A stretch of DNA of 64,000 nt from CAZPUS01 sp964589825 (GCA_964589825.1 CAZPUS010000008.1:1-64000), one strand, 5' to 3'; counted from the stretch's first letter, positions 7,919 through 17,080 are shown. Numbers and translations: made by a program. The notes: generated by a model not told the origin, from the sequence alone.

Positions 7919-9418
7919 CTAAAAGTAGAGATCACGTTCCCCGGCTGCGACACGATTGTATTGCGCAAGAAACGCCTCGGCAACAGACGGCTGGGTGCGT
8001 GTCACTTCATCGATCTCCTTCTGTATGATCTTCTCTCCCGCGTCTTTTGTTTTTTGAGAGGCGAAATCATCGAGCCATTCACGGAACGTCAGCACCGCAT
8101 TGAGCTTGCAGAATTTACCTTCCTTTCCGCTTCGCAGCAGGTCCATAATACATTTTCCGGTGCGGCCGCAGCGGTATCCCGCAGTACAGAATGAGGTAAT
8201 GTAGCCCATCTGTGCGTATTCGTGAACGAGCTCGTCGAGACTGCGGGTATCACCCAGCATAAATTGCTGCCGCGCTCCCTGCTGTTGCGGGGTATCGTCA
8301 CTGTAGGAGCCCAGGCCGATTCTGGTCGATGCATCGGTCTGAGTGATTCCGGTCGGGATAAGTTCCCGGCGTGTCTGCGCGGATTCACGGGCGGTAAGAA
8401 TCATACCGGTATAGGGGACCGCCAGCCGAAGCGCTACGATTGCATGACGAAACGATGCATCGTCGACCTTGTATTTGCTCTGTCCGGCAAAGGGGGTTTC
8501 GTGTGCCGGCTCCATGCGCGGAAACGAAATGGTGTGCGGGCCGATCCCGAAGGCCCGTTCGAGCTCGTGTGAATGAGCGACCAGTCCCAGTACCTCGAAA
8601 CGCCAGTCGTAAAGACCGAACAACGCACCTATGCCTACGTCATCGACCCCCGCGTCAAAGGCACGGTGCATGCTGTAGAGGCGCCATGCATAGTCGTGTT
8701 TTATGCTCCCCCGCGGATGTACACGTGCGTATGTCGGATGGTGGTAGGTTTCCTGAAAGACCTGGTAGGTCCCGATACCGACATCGTGCAGTTTTTTGAG
8801 GTCTTCGATCGAGAGCGGGGGTGCGTTGACATTGACCCGTCTGATCTCTCCGTAGCCGCGCCGGGTTGGCTCCCTGACGTCGTAAATGGCACGGATGGAG
8901 TCGACCATGTAGTCGACATCGGTATCGGGGTGCTCTCCGTAGACCACGATCAGGCGTTTGTGGCCGATTTTTCCGGCAAGGACGCGGGTTTCTTCCTGTA
9001 TCTGTTGCATGCTGAGTACGCGTCGCGTTGCGTGTTCGTTGTCGTGGCGAAAGCTGCAGTACATGCAGTTGTTGACGCATTTGCTCCCCATGTAGAGCGG
9101 GGCGAAGGTGACGATACGATTATCGTACACCTTTTTCTTGATATCCGCGGCCGCCTGCTCCATTTCACTCATAAGCTGCGGATCGGTTACGTGCAGCAGT
9201 GAGGCGGTTTCATCGATCGAAAGGGTTTCGATGTCGCGCGCTTTTTGGATGATGTCGCGTATCCGGGAAGGATCGGGCTCCCGGTTTTGTGTCAGAGCCT
9301 GCTCCAGCGCCCGATCGTCAATGAAATCGTTGTCAGGAGATGGCATATACCGGTGCTTCTGATCTTCGATGATTCGTGCGTCGGCCCAGTTTTTTTCGCT
9401 GGTTGTCAGTGGGGTCAT
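7919..9418 (-). CDS. hydG: [FeFe] hydrogenase H-cluster maturase HydG (radical SAM tyrosine lyase)
   Basis: A 499-aa ThiH-like radical SAM enzyme that cleaves tyrosine to give the CO and CN ligands of the H-cluster. The SAM-cluster motif CX3CX2C is C114, C118, C121 (CVNNCMYC). The C-terminal domain, which in studied HydG proteins binds a second cluster through CX2CX22C, reads CTAGYRCGRTGKC here. The first and last cysteines (C411, C437) are kept, the middle one is Gly414, and extra cysteines stand at 417 and 423. The gene ends in TAG. Its ATG overlaps the hydF stop by four bases (ATGA), indicating tight coupling. Identity is certain; the C-terminal cysteine pattern deserves checking. Confidence 0.96.
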   Translation of the reverse strand: MTPLTTSEKNWADARIIEDQKHRYMPSPDNDFIDDRALEQALTQNREPDPSRIRDIIQKARDIETLSIDETASLLHVTDPQLMSEMEQAAADIKKKVYDNRIVTFAPLYMGSKCVNNCMYCSFRHDNEHATRRVLSMQQIQEETRVLAGKIGHKRLIVVYGEHPDTDVDYMVDSIRAIYDVREPTRRGYGEIRRVNVNAPPLSIEDLKKLHDVGIGTYQVFQETYHHPTYARVHPRGSIKHDYAWRLYSMHRAFDAGVDDVGIGALFGLYDWRFEVLGLVAHSHELERAFGIGPHTISFPRMEPAHETPFAGQSKYKVDDASFRHAIVALRLAVPYTGMILTARESAQTRRELIPTGITQTDASTRIGLGSYSDDTPQQQGARQQFMLGDTRSLDELVHEYAQMGYITSFCTAGYRCGRTGKCIMDLLRSGKEGKFCKLNAVLTFREWLDDFASQKTKDAGEKIIQKEIDEVTRTQPSVAEAFLAQYNRVAAGERDLYF

Positions 9419-10683
9419 GAGTTGCTCCTTTTCTTTTTCAGTTGGCGTACGCTGCGGGTATACATCCGTGCTGCCGCAGGAAACGGTGTCAGTACGCGGG
9501 AAAGCACGCCGTGCAGGTAGGCGATACAGAGCCCGTAGTTGGTTATTGGTACACCAGCATCCTGCGCCTGCCCAAGCCTGGACTGCATATCACGGCGGTT
9601 GAGCATGCAGCCGCCGCAATGGACGATACAGTGGTAGTCGGTGATATTGTCCGGAAAATCGCGGCCGCTTACTACGTCGATAGTCAGTTTCCTGCCGGTA
9701 AATTGTCGCAGCCATCGCGGTATTTTGACCCGTCCGATATCGTCTTCGAGCGGATGATGGGTACATGCTTCCGCGATGCAGACTTTATCCCCGTCGCGCA
9801 GTGTCTCGAGTGCGGCACATCCGGTTACCTGCTGCAGCAGATTTCCCTTGAAGCGTGAAAAGAGAATCGAAAACGTGGTGCAGGGTACGTTATCCGGAGT
9901 GTCGGCGACCATTTTCTGTACCACCTGGGAATCACAGACCGCGAGCGCGGGCGGTTGTACGAGATTCTGCAGAGCAAAGGGGTATTCGCGTTCCTTGACA
10001 ACGTAGATTCCGGCATCGTTGTCGAGTGCGTCCCGGATTGCCTGCACCTGCGGCAGAATGAGCCTTCCCTTTGGGGCCTGCAGATCGATCGGTACGATAC
10101 ACATAACGGTCGATCCGGCACTTACAAGATCGCCCAGCAGCGTGGGCTGGGAAAGCGCGGTCTCCTGTGCATACGGAGCGCAGAGCTCTTTGAATTGACG
10201 AAGGTAGCGGTCGCGGCCGTCGCTATCGGTGCTGCTGCAGTGCATGTATCCGTCACAGTTGTTCTCAACCTGTGCGAGAAAGCGTTCACCGCCGCGCCCA
10301 GTATCGGACTTGTTGATGACCGCGATGCAGGGCAGTTTATGCGTTCTGGCACGTTCGACCACGGTCTGCTCAAAGGTATCCCATCGGTCCGGTTCAACAA
10401 GCAGCACCACGAGGTCGGCACGCGAATAGACCGACTCCGTACGTGCGATGCGCCGGGCGGAGAGTACCGAGCGGTCGTCGGTTCCCGCAGTGTCAAGAAA
10501 GAGAACCGGCCCGATGGGCAGCAGCTCCATCGGTTTTTCGACCACATCGGTGGTGGTTCCCGGGATCTCGGAAGTGATAGCGACATCCTGACCCGCGAGC
10601 ATGTTGAGAAAGCTGGATTTCCCCACGTTGGTGCGGCCAAACAGCCCTATGGTAAATCTAAGCGATTTCGGAGTCGTCTTCAT
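9415..10683 (-). CDS. hydF: [FeFe] hydrogenase maturation GTPase and scaffold HydF
   Basis: A 422-aa protein with an N-terminal GTPase domain (P-loop GRTNVGKSS at about 16-24, switch region IPGTTTD, NKSD specificity motif), a dimerisation domain, and a C-terminal Fe-S domain. That domain's ligands are C307-x-H309 and the HCGGC motif (C356, C359). HydF carries the assembled diiron precursor to apo-hydrogenase. The ATG at 10683 is chosen because the protein begins at the GTPase strand there; it lies inside the last 26 bases of aspA. The frame runs on to 10782 within aspA but does not look like HydF. The stop overlaps the hydG start. Confidence 0.95.
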   Translation of the reverse strand: MKTTPKSLRFTIGLFGRTNVGKSSFLNMLAGQDVAITSEIPGTTTDVVEKPMELLPIGPVLFLDTAGTDDRSVLSARRIARTESVYSRADLVVLLVEPDRWDTFEQTVVERARTHKLPCIAVINKSDTGRGGERFLAQVENNCDGYMHCSSTDSDGRDRYLRQFKELCAPYAQETALSQPTLLGDLVSAGSTVMCIVPIDLQAPKGRLILPQVQAIRDALDNDAGIYVVKEREYPFALQNLVQPPALAVCDSQVVQKMVADTPDNVPCTTFSILFSRFKGNLLQQVTGCAALETLRDGDKVCIAEACTHHPLEDDIGRVKIPRWLRQFTGRKLTIDVVSGRDFPDNITDYHCIVHCGGCMLNRRDMQSRLGQAQDAGVPITNYGLCIAYLHGVLSRVLTPFPAAARMYTRSVRQLKKKRSNS

Positions 10684-12067
10684 CGGTATACCCCAGTGCG
10701 CGTAAATTGGCGGGAGAGAGAATGCGAAAGACGAGTTCTTCTCCCAGCTGCGTGGTAAGAAAATCGACAAACGAAGCCTCACTGCGCTGCGTGGATTGCA
10801 ATTGATGGTATTTCTGTACGATCTGTTGCGCGCGATCGTAGCCGATACTGGGCACGAATGCGGTAATCAGCGTGGGGCTTCGAAACGCGTGTGCCCTGCA
10901 TATATCCTCACGTGCCCGCGTGTTGTCCACGTGTGCGGCGAGCATCTGTGCCGCACTCGTTAAAAGACGTATCGTTTCAATGCTCCAGGCGGCGATCATG
11001 GGCATGAATTCATTGATCTGTCCCGAGCCGTTGCCCGCGCAGCGACCTACCCCGTCGATACACAGCTGTGCCTTCATTGCTGCCGAAACCGCTGCTTCGC
11101 AGATGACCGGGTTGACTTTTCCCGGCATCATCGACGAGCCCGCCTGCACAGGAGGTAGTTCGATCTCTTCCAGATAGTGCAGCGTGCGAAGGTCGCGTGC
11201 GATCTTGGTGACCGAAGATGCAAACGGAGCGAGCATTCCGAGTGCTTCCACGAACGCGTCGGTATTGGCGGTCTGGTCGGTACAGTATTCCGCCCGGGCG
11301 AGTCCCAGCTGCGAGATGGTGCGAAGGTGTTCGATCACGAGAAATATATAGTCGCGGGGCGCACCGAGGCCGGTTCCCACCGCAGTGCCGCCGAGATTGA
11401 CCATGCGAAGCCGCTCCTGCGCCTTGAAGCAGCGCCATCGGTCTCGGGCGCATGCCTGGGCCATGGCGCCAAACTGTGTGCCGAGGGTCATGGGAACCGC
11501 ATCCTGCATTTCGGTTCTGCCAATGGCGATGATATCGGCCCATTGCCGCTCTTTTATCTGTAGACTCCCCTGCAGCGCGGCGGCCGCATCCGCAGCATGC
11601 TGCAGCAGTCGAATAACCGCGATTTTTGTTGCAGTAGGATAGGTGTCGTTGGTCGACTGGTGGAGGTTGACGTGAGAAAGCGGATGTACGATATCGGTGC
11701 GGCCGTACTCGTAGCCCAGATGTGCACATGCACGGTTGGCGATCACCTCGTTACAGTTCATGTTCGTGGAGGTGCCGGCGCCTCCCTGTAGCCAAGGCAG
11801 CATGAACGCGTCGTTACAGCTGCCCGCAGCAACCTCGTCACACGCGCGGATAATCGCATCGGCAACATGCGTATCGAGATATCCCAGGTCCTTATTGGCC
11901 AGTGCGCATGCTTTTTTCACCAGTGCATAGGCATGAATAAGCTCGTGATCTGTCTCCGGCGTATGGAACGGGAAATTCTCCCGGGCCCGCGCGGTGTGAA
12001 TACCCCACAGCGCGTCGGCAGGAATACGACGCTCACCGAGCAGGTCTTTTTCGATGCGGTGCTTCAT
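10658..12067 (-). CDS. aspA: Aspartate ammonia-lyase (aspartase)
   Basis: A 469-aa member of the fumarase/aspartase superfamily, converting L-aspartate to fumarate and ammonia. The signature loop GSSMMPGKVNP (about 310-320) contains the catalytic Ser and the Lys/Asn substrate contacts. An N-terminal HTARARENF stretch and SHVNLHQSTNDTYPTA support aspartase rather than fumarase. It is the first gene of the maturation operon and overlaps hydF by 26 bp. I recall aspA beside hyd maturation genes in other anaerobes, so the pairing is probably functional, perhaps through nitrogen supply or fumarate for redox balance; that is inference. It diverges from rex across the putative Rex sites. Confidence 0.93.
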   Translation of the reverse strand: MKHRIEKDLLGERRIPADALWGIHTARARENFPFHTPETDHELIHAYALVKKACALANKDLGYLDTHVADAIIRACDEVAAGSCNDAFMLPWLQGGAGTSTNMNCNEVIANRACAHLGYEYGRTDIVHPLSHVNLHQSTNDTYPTATKIAVIRLLQHAADAAAALQGSLQIKERQWADIIAIGRTEMQDAVPMTLGTQFGAMAQACARDRWRCFKAQERLRMVNLGGTAVGTGLGAPRDYIFLVIEHLRTISQLGLARAEYCTDQTANTDAFVEALGMLAPFASSVTKIARDLRTLHYLEEIELPPVQAGSSMMPGKVNPVICEAAVSAAMKAQLCIDGVGRCAGNGSGQINEFMPMIAAWSIETIRLLTSAAQMLAAHVDNTRAREDICRAHAFRSPTLITAFVPSIGYDRAQQIVQKYHQLQSTQRSEASFVDFLTTQLGEELVFRILSPANLRALGYTDEDDSEIA

Positions 12068-12124
12068 GGGGATATGTCTTTGCAGTATAATGATATTGAC
12101 TTTTTATTGCGCAGGAGTTATATT

Positions 12125-12190
12125 TGCTGTTACTAAATTCACAGCAGATTAATCGAAATATAATATATTGTGAATCTATTTTCAATACAA
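12125..12190. promoter_or_regulatory. Putative Rex operator region between aspA and rex
   Basis: The divergent 125-bp gap contains two inverted repeats. One is TGCTGT-N10-ACAGCA at 12125-12146, with a TTCACA half-site inside it. The other is an imperfect palindrome at 12168-12190 that begins TTGTGAA and ends TTCAATACAA. Rex proteins bind TTGTGA-N6-TCACAA-like palindromes, and TTGTGAA plus TTCACA are recognisable half-sites. Placement between the maturation operon and rex-hydCBA fits autoregulation and joint control by NADH/NAD+. The matches are partial. Confidence 0.5.
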
Positions 12191-12192
12191 AT

Positions 12193-12846
12193 ATGGTTAC
12201 GCCTGAAAAAACAATAGAACGTCTGAGTCTCTACCGCCGTATACTGCGTTCCGTGACGAATAACGGGACAAGTGGCGGTACCCGTTACATATACTCACAT
12301 GAGCTGGGACGGCGTGCCGGAGATATTACCGCGGCTCGGGTTCGGCGTGATCTTATGGAAATGGGAGTGCGCGGTGATGCCAAAAAGGGGTATCATATCG
12401 ATACCCTGATAGAGCAGATCGGTCAGTTTCTCGATCATCCAGAAGGGGAGCGGGTCGCACTCGTGGGCGTGGGAAATCTTGGTCGTGCTCTGCTGCATTT
12501 TGCCAAGACACATCACCCGAAGCTACAGATAATGGCGGCGTTTGATAACGATACATTCAAAACGGGCCGTCTTATTCACGGTATCCCCTGTCATCACATC
12601 GGTGAAATGAAATCGGTGCTGGCACAGCAACAGATACGCGTCGCGATTCTTTCGGTCTCCGAGGACTCGGCGCAGAAAGTCGCGGAACAACTGGCAGCGG
12701 CCGGTATTCGCGGCATCCTCAATTTTGCGCCCGAGCCTATAGACGTGCCACCCGATATAGTGGTGGAGAATGTCGATATTACCATGTCACTGGAAAAAGT
12801 CGCCTTTATGGCCCGAAAAAACGATACGCTGATCACTCATACATAA
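12193..12846 (+). CDS. rex: Redox-sensing transcriptional repressor Rex (copy 1)
   Basis: A 217-aa two-domain regulator. The N-terminal winged helix spans about 1-85 (SHELGRRAGDITAARVRRDL). It is followed by a Rossmann NAD(H)-binding domain with GVGNLGRAL near 99 and the C-terminal domain-swapped helix. Rex represses anaerobic or fermentative genes when NADH is low and lets go when NADH is high. The ATG at 12193 begins the homologous part; no clear ribosome-binding site is seen, so expression may be low. It heads the hydCBA operon (hydC starts 14 bp downstream) and is the likely direct regulator of the hydrogenase. A second, divergent Rex lies at 21187-21828. Confidence 0.93.
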   Translation: MVTPEKTIERLSLYRRILRSVTNNGTSGGTRYIYSHELGRRAGDITAARVRRDLMEMGVRGDAKKGYHIDTLIEQIGQFLDHPEGERVALVGVGNLGRALLHFAKTHHPKLQIMAAFDNDTFKTGRLIHGIPCHHIGEMKSVLAQQQIRVAILSVSEDSAQKVAEQLAAAGIRGILNFAPEPIDVPPDIVVENVDITMSLEKVAFMARKNDTLITHT

Positions 12847-12860
12847 AAGGAGCGTTACAC

Positions 12861-13346
12861 GTGAACACCCTGGAGGTAATTGAGAAGACCGTTGCCGCCC
12901 ATCCGGACGCGCAGCGAGACAAACTGATTCCCATTTTGCAGGATATCCAGCAGCAGCTGGGCTATATTCCACGGGATGCGGTCGCTGCAATCGGTACCCA
13001 TCTCAACCTGCCCTCGAGCAAGATATACGGGGTAGCGACATTCTACAACCAGTTTCGTTTCTCCCCGCCGGGGCGCTATCATATACAGGTATGCCGGGGA
13101 ACCGCCTGTCACGTGAAAGGCTCACACGGCATTCTGGAGCGATTGCAGCGGGAGCTGGAGATAAAACCGGATCAAACGACAAGAGACGGTCTTTTCAGTC
13201 TCGAAGTGGTTGCCTGCATGGGAGCATGCGGCCTCTCTCCGGTAATCTCGGTCAATGGTACATTCCATGGAAATATTACAAGTAACGATGTCCCGAAAAT
13301 CCTCGATATGTATCGCAAAAACGAAACAAAGGAACAAACGAAATGA
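12861..13346 (+). CDS. hydC: NAD-dependent [FeFe] hydrogenase subunit HydC (NuoE-like, 2Fe-2S)
   Basis: A 161-aa thioredoxin-fold [2Fe-2S] protein of the NuoE family. The four cluster ligands are visible: C78 and C83 (CRGTACHVKGS) and C119 and C123 (CMGACGLSP). It starts with GTG preceded by AAAGGAG. The stop overlaps the hydB start by four bases. In trimeric HydABC hydrogenases this subunit connects the flavin site of HydB with the hydrogenase subunit and is needed for electron bifurcation between NADH and ferredoxin. Length and motif spacing are typical. Confidence 0.94.
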   Translation: MNTLEVIEKTVAAHPDAQRDKLIPILQDIQQQLGYIPRDAVAAIGTHLNLPSSKIYGVATFYNQFRFSPPGRYHIQVCRGTACHVKGSHGILERLQRELEIKPDQTTRDGLFSLEVVACMGACGLSPVISVNGTFHGNITSNDVPKILDMYRKNETKEQTK

Positions 13347-15337
13347 CACAGCACGTGCTGCAGAAATGTTGCGACCAATGCTGGCATACGCCGCAGAAAC
13401 CATGCCCCGAGTTCATCACGTGTGTGCGCGAGGGACCGGTGTGTCATGAATCAGGCGAGTGTAAGGAAAAGGTGCGTGAGCAAATCGCCACACTCAGGCG
13501 GGAGAATATCGCCACACCGGTTATCTATATCGGTGCTGGTACCTGCGGACTCGCCTCCGGTGCGGCGGAGACGATGCAGACTATCGAGCGCTATTGTGCT
13601 TCCAACGAGATCGATATGAAGATACTGAAAGTGGGATGTATCGGCCTCTGTGCCGAGGAGCCGCTTATGGATGTGCAGATACCAGGCAGGAGCCGGTGCA
13701 CGTTTCGGCGTGTCACTGCCGATAAAGTCGCGGCGATTCTGGATGCCGTGTTCGATGGGACCATCCCGCAGCAGGATCTGCTCGGGCAGCACCGCAGTGA
13801 TTCGCTGCAGGCATGGGATGGGGTCCCTTTTCTGGACGAGCACCCGTTTTTTCGTGCGCAAACACGATTTGTGTTGAAAAACTGCGGCATTATCGATCCT
13901 GCACGTATAGATGAATATATTGCCCACGGCGGATATAAAGCACTGGCCGATGCCCTGAAAACAACATCGCCCGAACAGGTTTGTAATCAGGTGCTGGAAA
14001 GCGGGCTGCGCGGTCGCGGCGGCGGCGGCTTTCCCACCGGCAAGAAGTGGAAATTTGCCGCACAGACCGCAGCGGGTCAGAAGTACCTTATTTGCAATGC
14101 GGACGAGGGAGACCCCGGTGCGTTTATGGACCGGGCGGTAATCGAAGGTGATCCGCACCGGCTCATCGAAGGTATGGCGCTGGCGGCCTACGCCATTGGT
14201 GCGACAAAAGCCTACGTCTACCTGCGCGCAGAATACCCGCAGGCAATCGAGCGGCTGAGCGAAGCGATCCGGCAGGCGCACGACTACGGTTTGCTTGGAC
14301 AGAACATTCTCGACAGTGGAATGAATCTCAGCATTATAATAAAAAAAGGTGCGGGCGCGTTCGTGTGTGGCGAGGAAACGGCGCTCATCCACAGTATCGA
14401 AGGAAAACGCGGTATGCCCAGACCCCGCCCGCCGTATCCGGCGGTATCGGGTTTGTTCAACAAGCCCACCATTATCAACAACGTGGAGACGCTTTCAAAT
14501 GTACCCGAAATAATCGGTAACGGACCGGAGGCGTTCGCTGCATACGGCACCGACGGGAGTAAGGGGACCAAAGTATTCGCACTATCGGGTGATATTGCGC
14601 GCACCGGACTTGTCGAGGTTGCGATGGGTACCTCCATTCGGGAGATCATCTTCGATATCGGTGGTGGAATTCCGGACAATAAAAGCTTCAAGGCGGTGCA
14701 GATTGGCGGTCCGTCGGGCGGATGTATTCCCACCGACCATCTCGACACGAAGATTGATTACGAATCGCTCAAGACAATCGGTGCGATGATGGGATCGGGC
14801 GGACTCGTGGTCATGGACGAGACGACCTGTATGGTCGATGTGGCCAAATTTTTTATGGACTTTATTCAGCGCGAAAGCTGCGGAAAGTGTATACCGTGTC
14901 GTGAAGGCACCCGTCGGATGCTGGAGACGCTGGAGATGATCACCGGTGAGTGGGACGGCAATACCGAGGAGCACGCGTTGCATCGTTTTCGCAGAGTGAT
15001 ATACATGGAACGGCTTGCAGGGACCATAAAAGATACCAGCCTCTGTGGGCTTGGACAGACCGCGGCCAACCCCGTGCTGAGTACGCTGCGTTTTTTCCGG
15101 GATGAATACGAAGCGCATGTGTACGAACGCCGCTGTCCTGCGGGTGTCTGCAATGCGTTTGTAACCTATACAATTGACGAAGACAAATGTATCGGCTGCA
15201 CCCTCTGTGCACGTAACTGTCCCAGCGGTGCAATAAAAGGAACCAAGAAGAGCCCGCACTATATCATCGATCAGGAGTGCATCAAGTGCGGCAACTGCAT
15301 TGAAGTGTGTCCCAAAAACGCGGTGATAAAGGAGTAA
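13343..15337 (+). CDS. hydB: NAD-dependent [FeFe] hydrogenase subunit HydB (NuoF-like flavoprotein)
   Basis: A 664-aa protein. Domains in order: an unusual Cys-rich N-terminal extension (seven Cys in residues 9-40), a thioredoxin-like 2Fe-2S domain (about 55-145), the NuoF core with the FMN/NADH-binding GLRGRGGGGFPTGKKW near 217, the 4Fe-4S motif ESCGKCIPCREGTRR, and two C-terminal ferredoxin-type clusters (CIGCTLCARNC and CIKCGNCIEVC). This architecture is that of HydB from bifurcating HydABC enzymes. It oxidises or reduces NAD(H) and is probably where electrons are split. The ATG overlaps the hydC stop; hydA follows after 4 bp. The extension is not part of the Thermotoga protein as I remember it. 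Confidence 0.94.
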   Translation: MTQHVLQKCCDQCWHTPQKPCPEFITCVREGPVCHESGECKEKVREQIATLRRENIATPVIYIGAGTCGLASGAAETMQTIERYCASNEIDMKILKVGCIGLCAEEPLMDVQIPGRSRCTFRRVTADKVAAILDAVFDGTIPQQDLLGQHRSDSLQAWDGVPFLDEHPFFRAQTRFVLKNCGIIDPARIDEYIAHGGYKALADALKTTSPEQVCNQVLESGLRGRGGGGFPTGKKWKFAAQTAAGQKYLICNADEGDPGAFMDRAVIEGDPHRLIEGMALAAYAIGATKAYVYLRAEYPQAIERLSEAIRQAHDYGLLGQNILDSGMNLSIIIKKGAGAFVCGEETALIHSIEGKRGMPRPRPPYPAVSGLFNKPTIINNVETLSNVPEIIGNGPEAFAAYGTDGSKGTKVFALSGDIARTGLVEVAMGTSIREIIFDIGGGIPDNKSFKAVQIGGPSGGCIPTDHLDTKIDYESLKTIGAMMGSGGLVVMDETTCMVDVAKFFMDFIQRESCGKCIPCREGTRRMLETLEMITGEWDGNTEEHALHRFRRVIYMERLAGTIKDTSLCGLGQTAANPVLSTLRFFRDEYEAHVYERRCPAGVCNAFVTYTIDEDKCIGCTLCARNCPSGAIKGTKKSPHYIIDQECIKCGNCIEVCPKNAVIKE

Positions 15338-15341
15338 ACCA

Positions 15342-17063
15342 ATGCCAACCATTCATGTAAACGGTCGTACTGTCGAAGCCAATGACGGCGAAATGATACT
15401 CACCGCACTGCGGCGTGCGGGAGTGAATATTCCCACGCTCTGCCATGTGGAAGGACTTCCCCCCAGCGGGGCTTGTCGTATCTGTGTGGTCGAAATAGAA
15501 GGGGCGCGGGGGCTGGTGCCAAGCTGCGCCTATCCCGTGGCTGACGGAATGAAAATACATACGCATTCGCCACGGGTCGTCCAGGCACGCAAGACGATCG
15601 TCGAGCTGCTGCTTGCCGAACATCCCGACGACTGCCTCTACTGCATCCGCAACGGAGATTGCCAGCTGCAGAACCTTGCCGAGCAGCTGGGAGTGCGCCA
15701 GCGACGGTATACAGGTAAGCAGAATGAGTATTCCCAGGATGTCTCGAGTCCGAGTATAGAACGGGATCCCGCAAAATGTATTCTCTGCGGCAGATGCGTG
15801 CGTGTGTGTGAAGAGTTTCAGGGTGTCTCCGCCATCGATTTCAGCGGCCGGGGCAGCAGTGCACTCGTCACCACCGCGTTCGACGAAGGGCTCAACGTCA
15901 GCAGCTGTGTCTACTGCGGACAGTGCGTAAAGGTATGTCCCACCGGCGCATTGCGGGAAAGCAGCGCCATAAAGAATGTCACGGAAGCGCTCAACGATCC
16001 CGAAACCATGGTGGTGGTGCAGCACGCACCCGCCATTTCGGTTACCATTGGAGAAGAGTTCGGCATAAAACCGGGACAGGACAGTGCTGGCGCACTTACC
16101 GCCGCATTACGGAGGCTGGGTTTCGACCGGGTGTTCGATACGAGTTTTTCCGCAGACCTCACCATAATGGAAGAGGCGACCGAGCTGGTGCACCGAATTC
16201 AGGACAATGGCACAATGCCCATGATCACCAGCTGCTGTCCGGCATGGGTAAAATTCGCCGAGCAGTTTGTTCCGGAAATGCTGCCCAATATTTCCTCATG
16301 CAAAAGCCCGCAGCAGATGCTGGGTGCGGTGATAAAATCGTTCTACGCACAGCGGGAGGGTGTTGCCCCGAATAAGATCTACTCGGTCGCGGTGATGCCG
16401 TGTACTGCAAAAAAATTCGAGGCGCAACGTCCCGAAATGTCACCCGCTGATTATCCCGATATCGATGCGGTACTCACTACCAGAGAGCTGAGCCGTATGA
16501 TACGTACCCGGGGAATCGATCTCAACGAGATCGAACCCGATACTGCAGATACGCCGTTTGGTGAACGTACCGGTGCCGGAAAGATCTTCGGGGCCAGCGG
16601 CGGGGTGATGGAAGCGGCGGTACGTACCGCGCATTATCTGGTGACGGGAGAAGAGATGAAAGAGCTCAACTTTGAACCGGTGCGTGGAATGGACGGTATA
16701 AAGGAAGCGCAGGTCGATATTGCCGGTAACCAGTATTCCATTGCGGTTGCAAACGGACTTATCAACGCAAAACGTCTTATCGAACGTATCAAGTCCGGTC
16801 ATAAAAAGGTCGATTTTATTGAAGTGATGGCCTGCAGCGGTGGATGTGTTGCCGGTGGCGGCCAACCGCGGGAGATGGACAGCGAAACGATCCGCAGTCG
16901 CACCCGTGCGCTCTATGCGATTGACAAAAACGAAAAGGTGCGTCAGTCTCATGAGAACGAAAGCGTGCAGCGTCTTTACAAAGAGTTTCTCGGTGTACCG
17001 TATAAAGGAAAAAGCCACGATCTTCTTCATACGGAATACAGCTGCAGAAAAATATATTGCTGA
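15342..17063 (+). CDS. hydA: [FeFe] hydrogenase catalytic subunit HydA (group A, trimeric type)
   Basis: A 573-aa enzyme for reversible H2 oxidation. N-terminal domains: plant-type [2Fe-2S] (LCHVEGLPPSGACRICVVE), a His/Cys-ligated [4Fe-4S] (HPDDCLYC, then C in DCQLQ), and two ferredoxin-like [4Fe-4S] clusters. The H-cluster domain has all canonical signatures: TSCCPAW (C298, C299), MPCTAKKFE (C354) and EVMACSGGCVAGGGQP (C498, C502). The C-terminal small-subunit-like tail is fused. The full cysteine set indicates a catalytically active enzyme. With HydB and HydC it forms the HydABC complex that couples H2 to NAD and ferredoxin. It needs the HydEFG maturases encoded on the other strand. No signal peptide is present, so it acts in the cytoplasm. 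Confidence 0.96.
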   Translation: MPTIHVNGRTVEANDGEMILTALRRAGVNIPTLCHVEGLPPSGACRICVVEIEGARGLVPSCAYPVADGMKIHTHSPRVVQARKTIVELLLAEHPDDCLYCIRNGDCQLQNLAEQLGVRQRRYTGKQNEYSQDVSSPSIERDPAKCILCGRCVRVCEEFQGVSAIDFSGRGSSALVTTAFDEGLNVSSCVYCGQCVKVCPTGALRESSAIKNVTEALNDPETMVVVQHAPAISVTIGEEFGIKPGQDSAGALTAALRRLGFDRVFDTSFSADLTIMEEATELVHRIQDNGTMPMITSCCPAWVKFAEQFVPEMLPNISSCKSPQQMLGAVIKSFYAQREGVAPNKIYSVAVMPCTAKKFEAQRPEMSPADYPDIDAVLTTRELSRMIRTRGIDLNEIEPDTADTPFGERTGAGKIFGASGGVMEAAVRTAHYLVTGEEMKELNFEPVRGMDGIKEAQVDIAGNQYSIAVANGLINAKRLIERIKSGHKKVDFIEVMACSGGCVAGGGQPREMDSETIRSRTRALYAIDKNEKVRQSHENESVQRLYKEFLGVPYKGKSHDLLHTEYSCRKIYC

Positions 17064-17080
17064 TCCCATACAAATTGTGA

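Noticed and set aside
13451..14392. Long minus-strand frame opposite hydB
   Set aside because: It is the shadow of hydB, whose Fe-S and flavin motifs are unambiguous.
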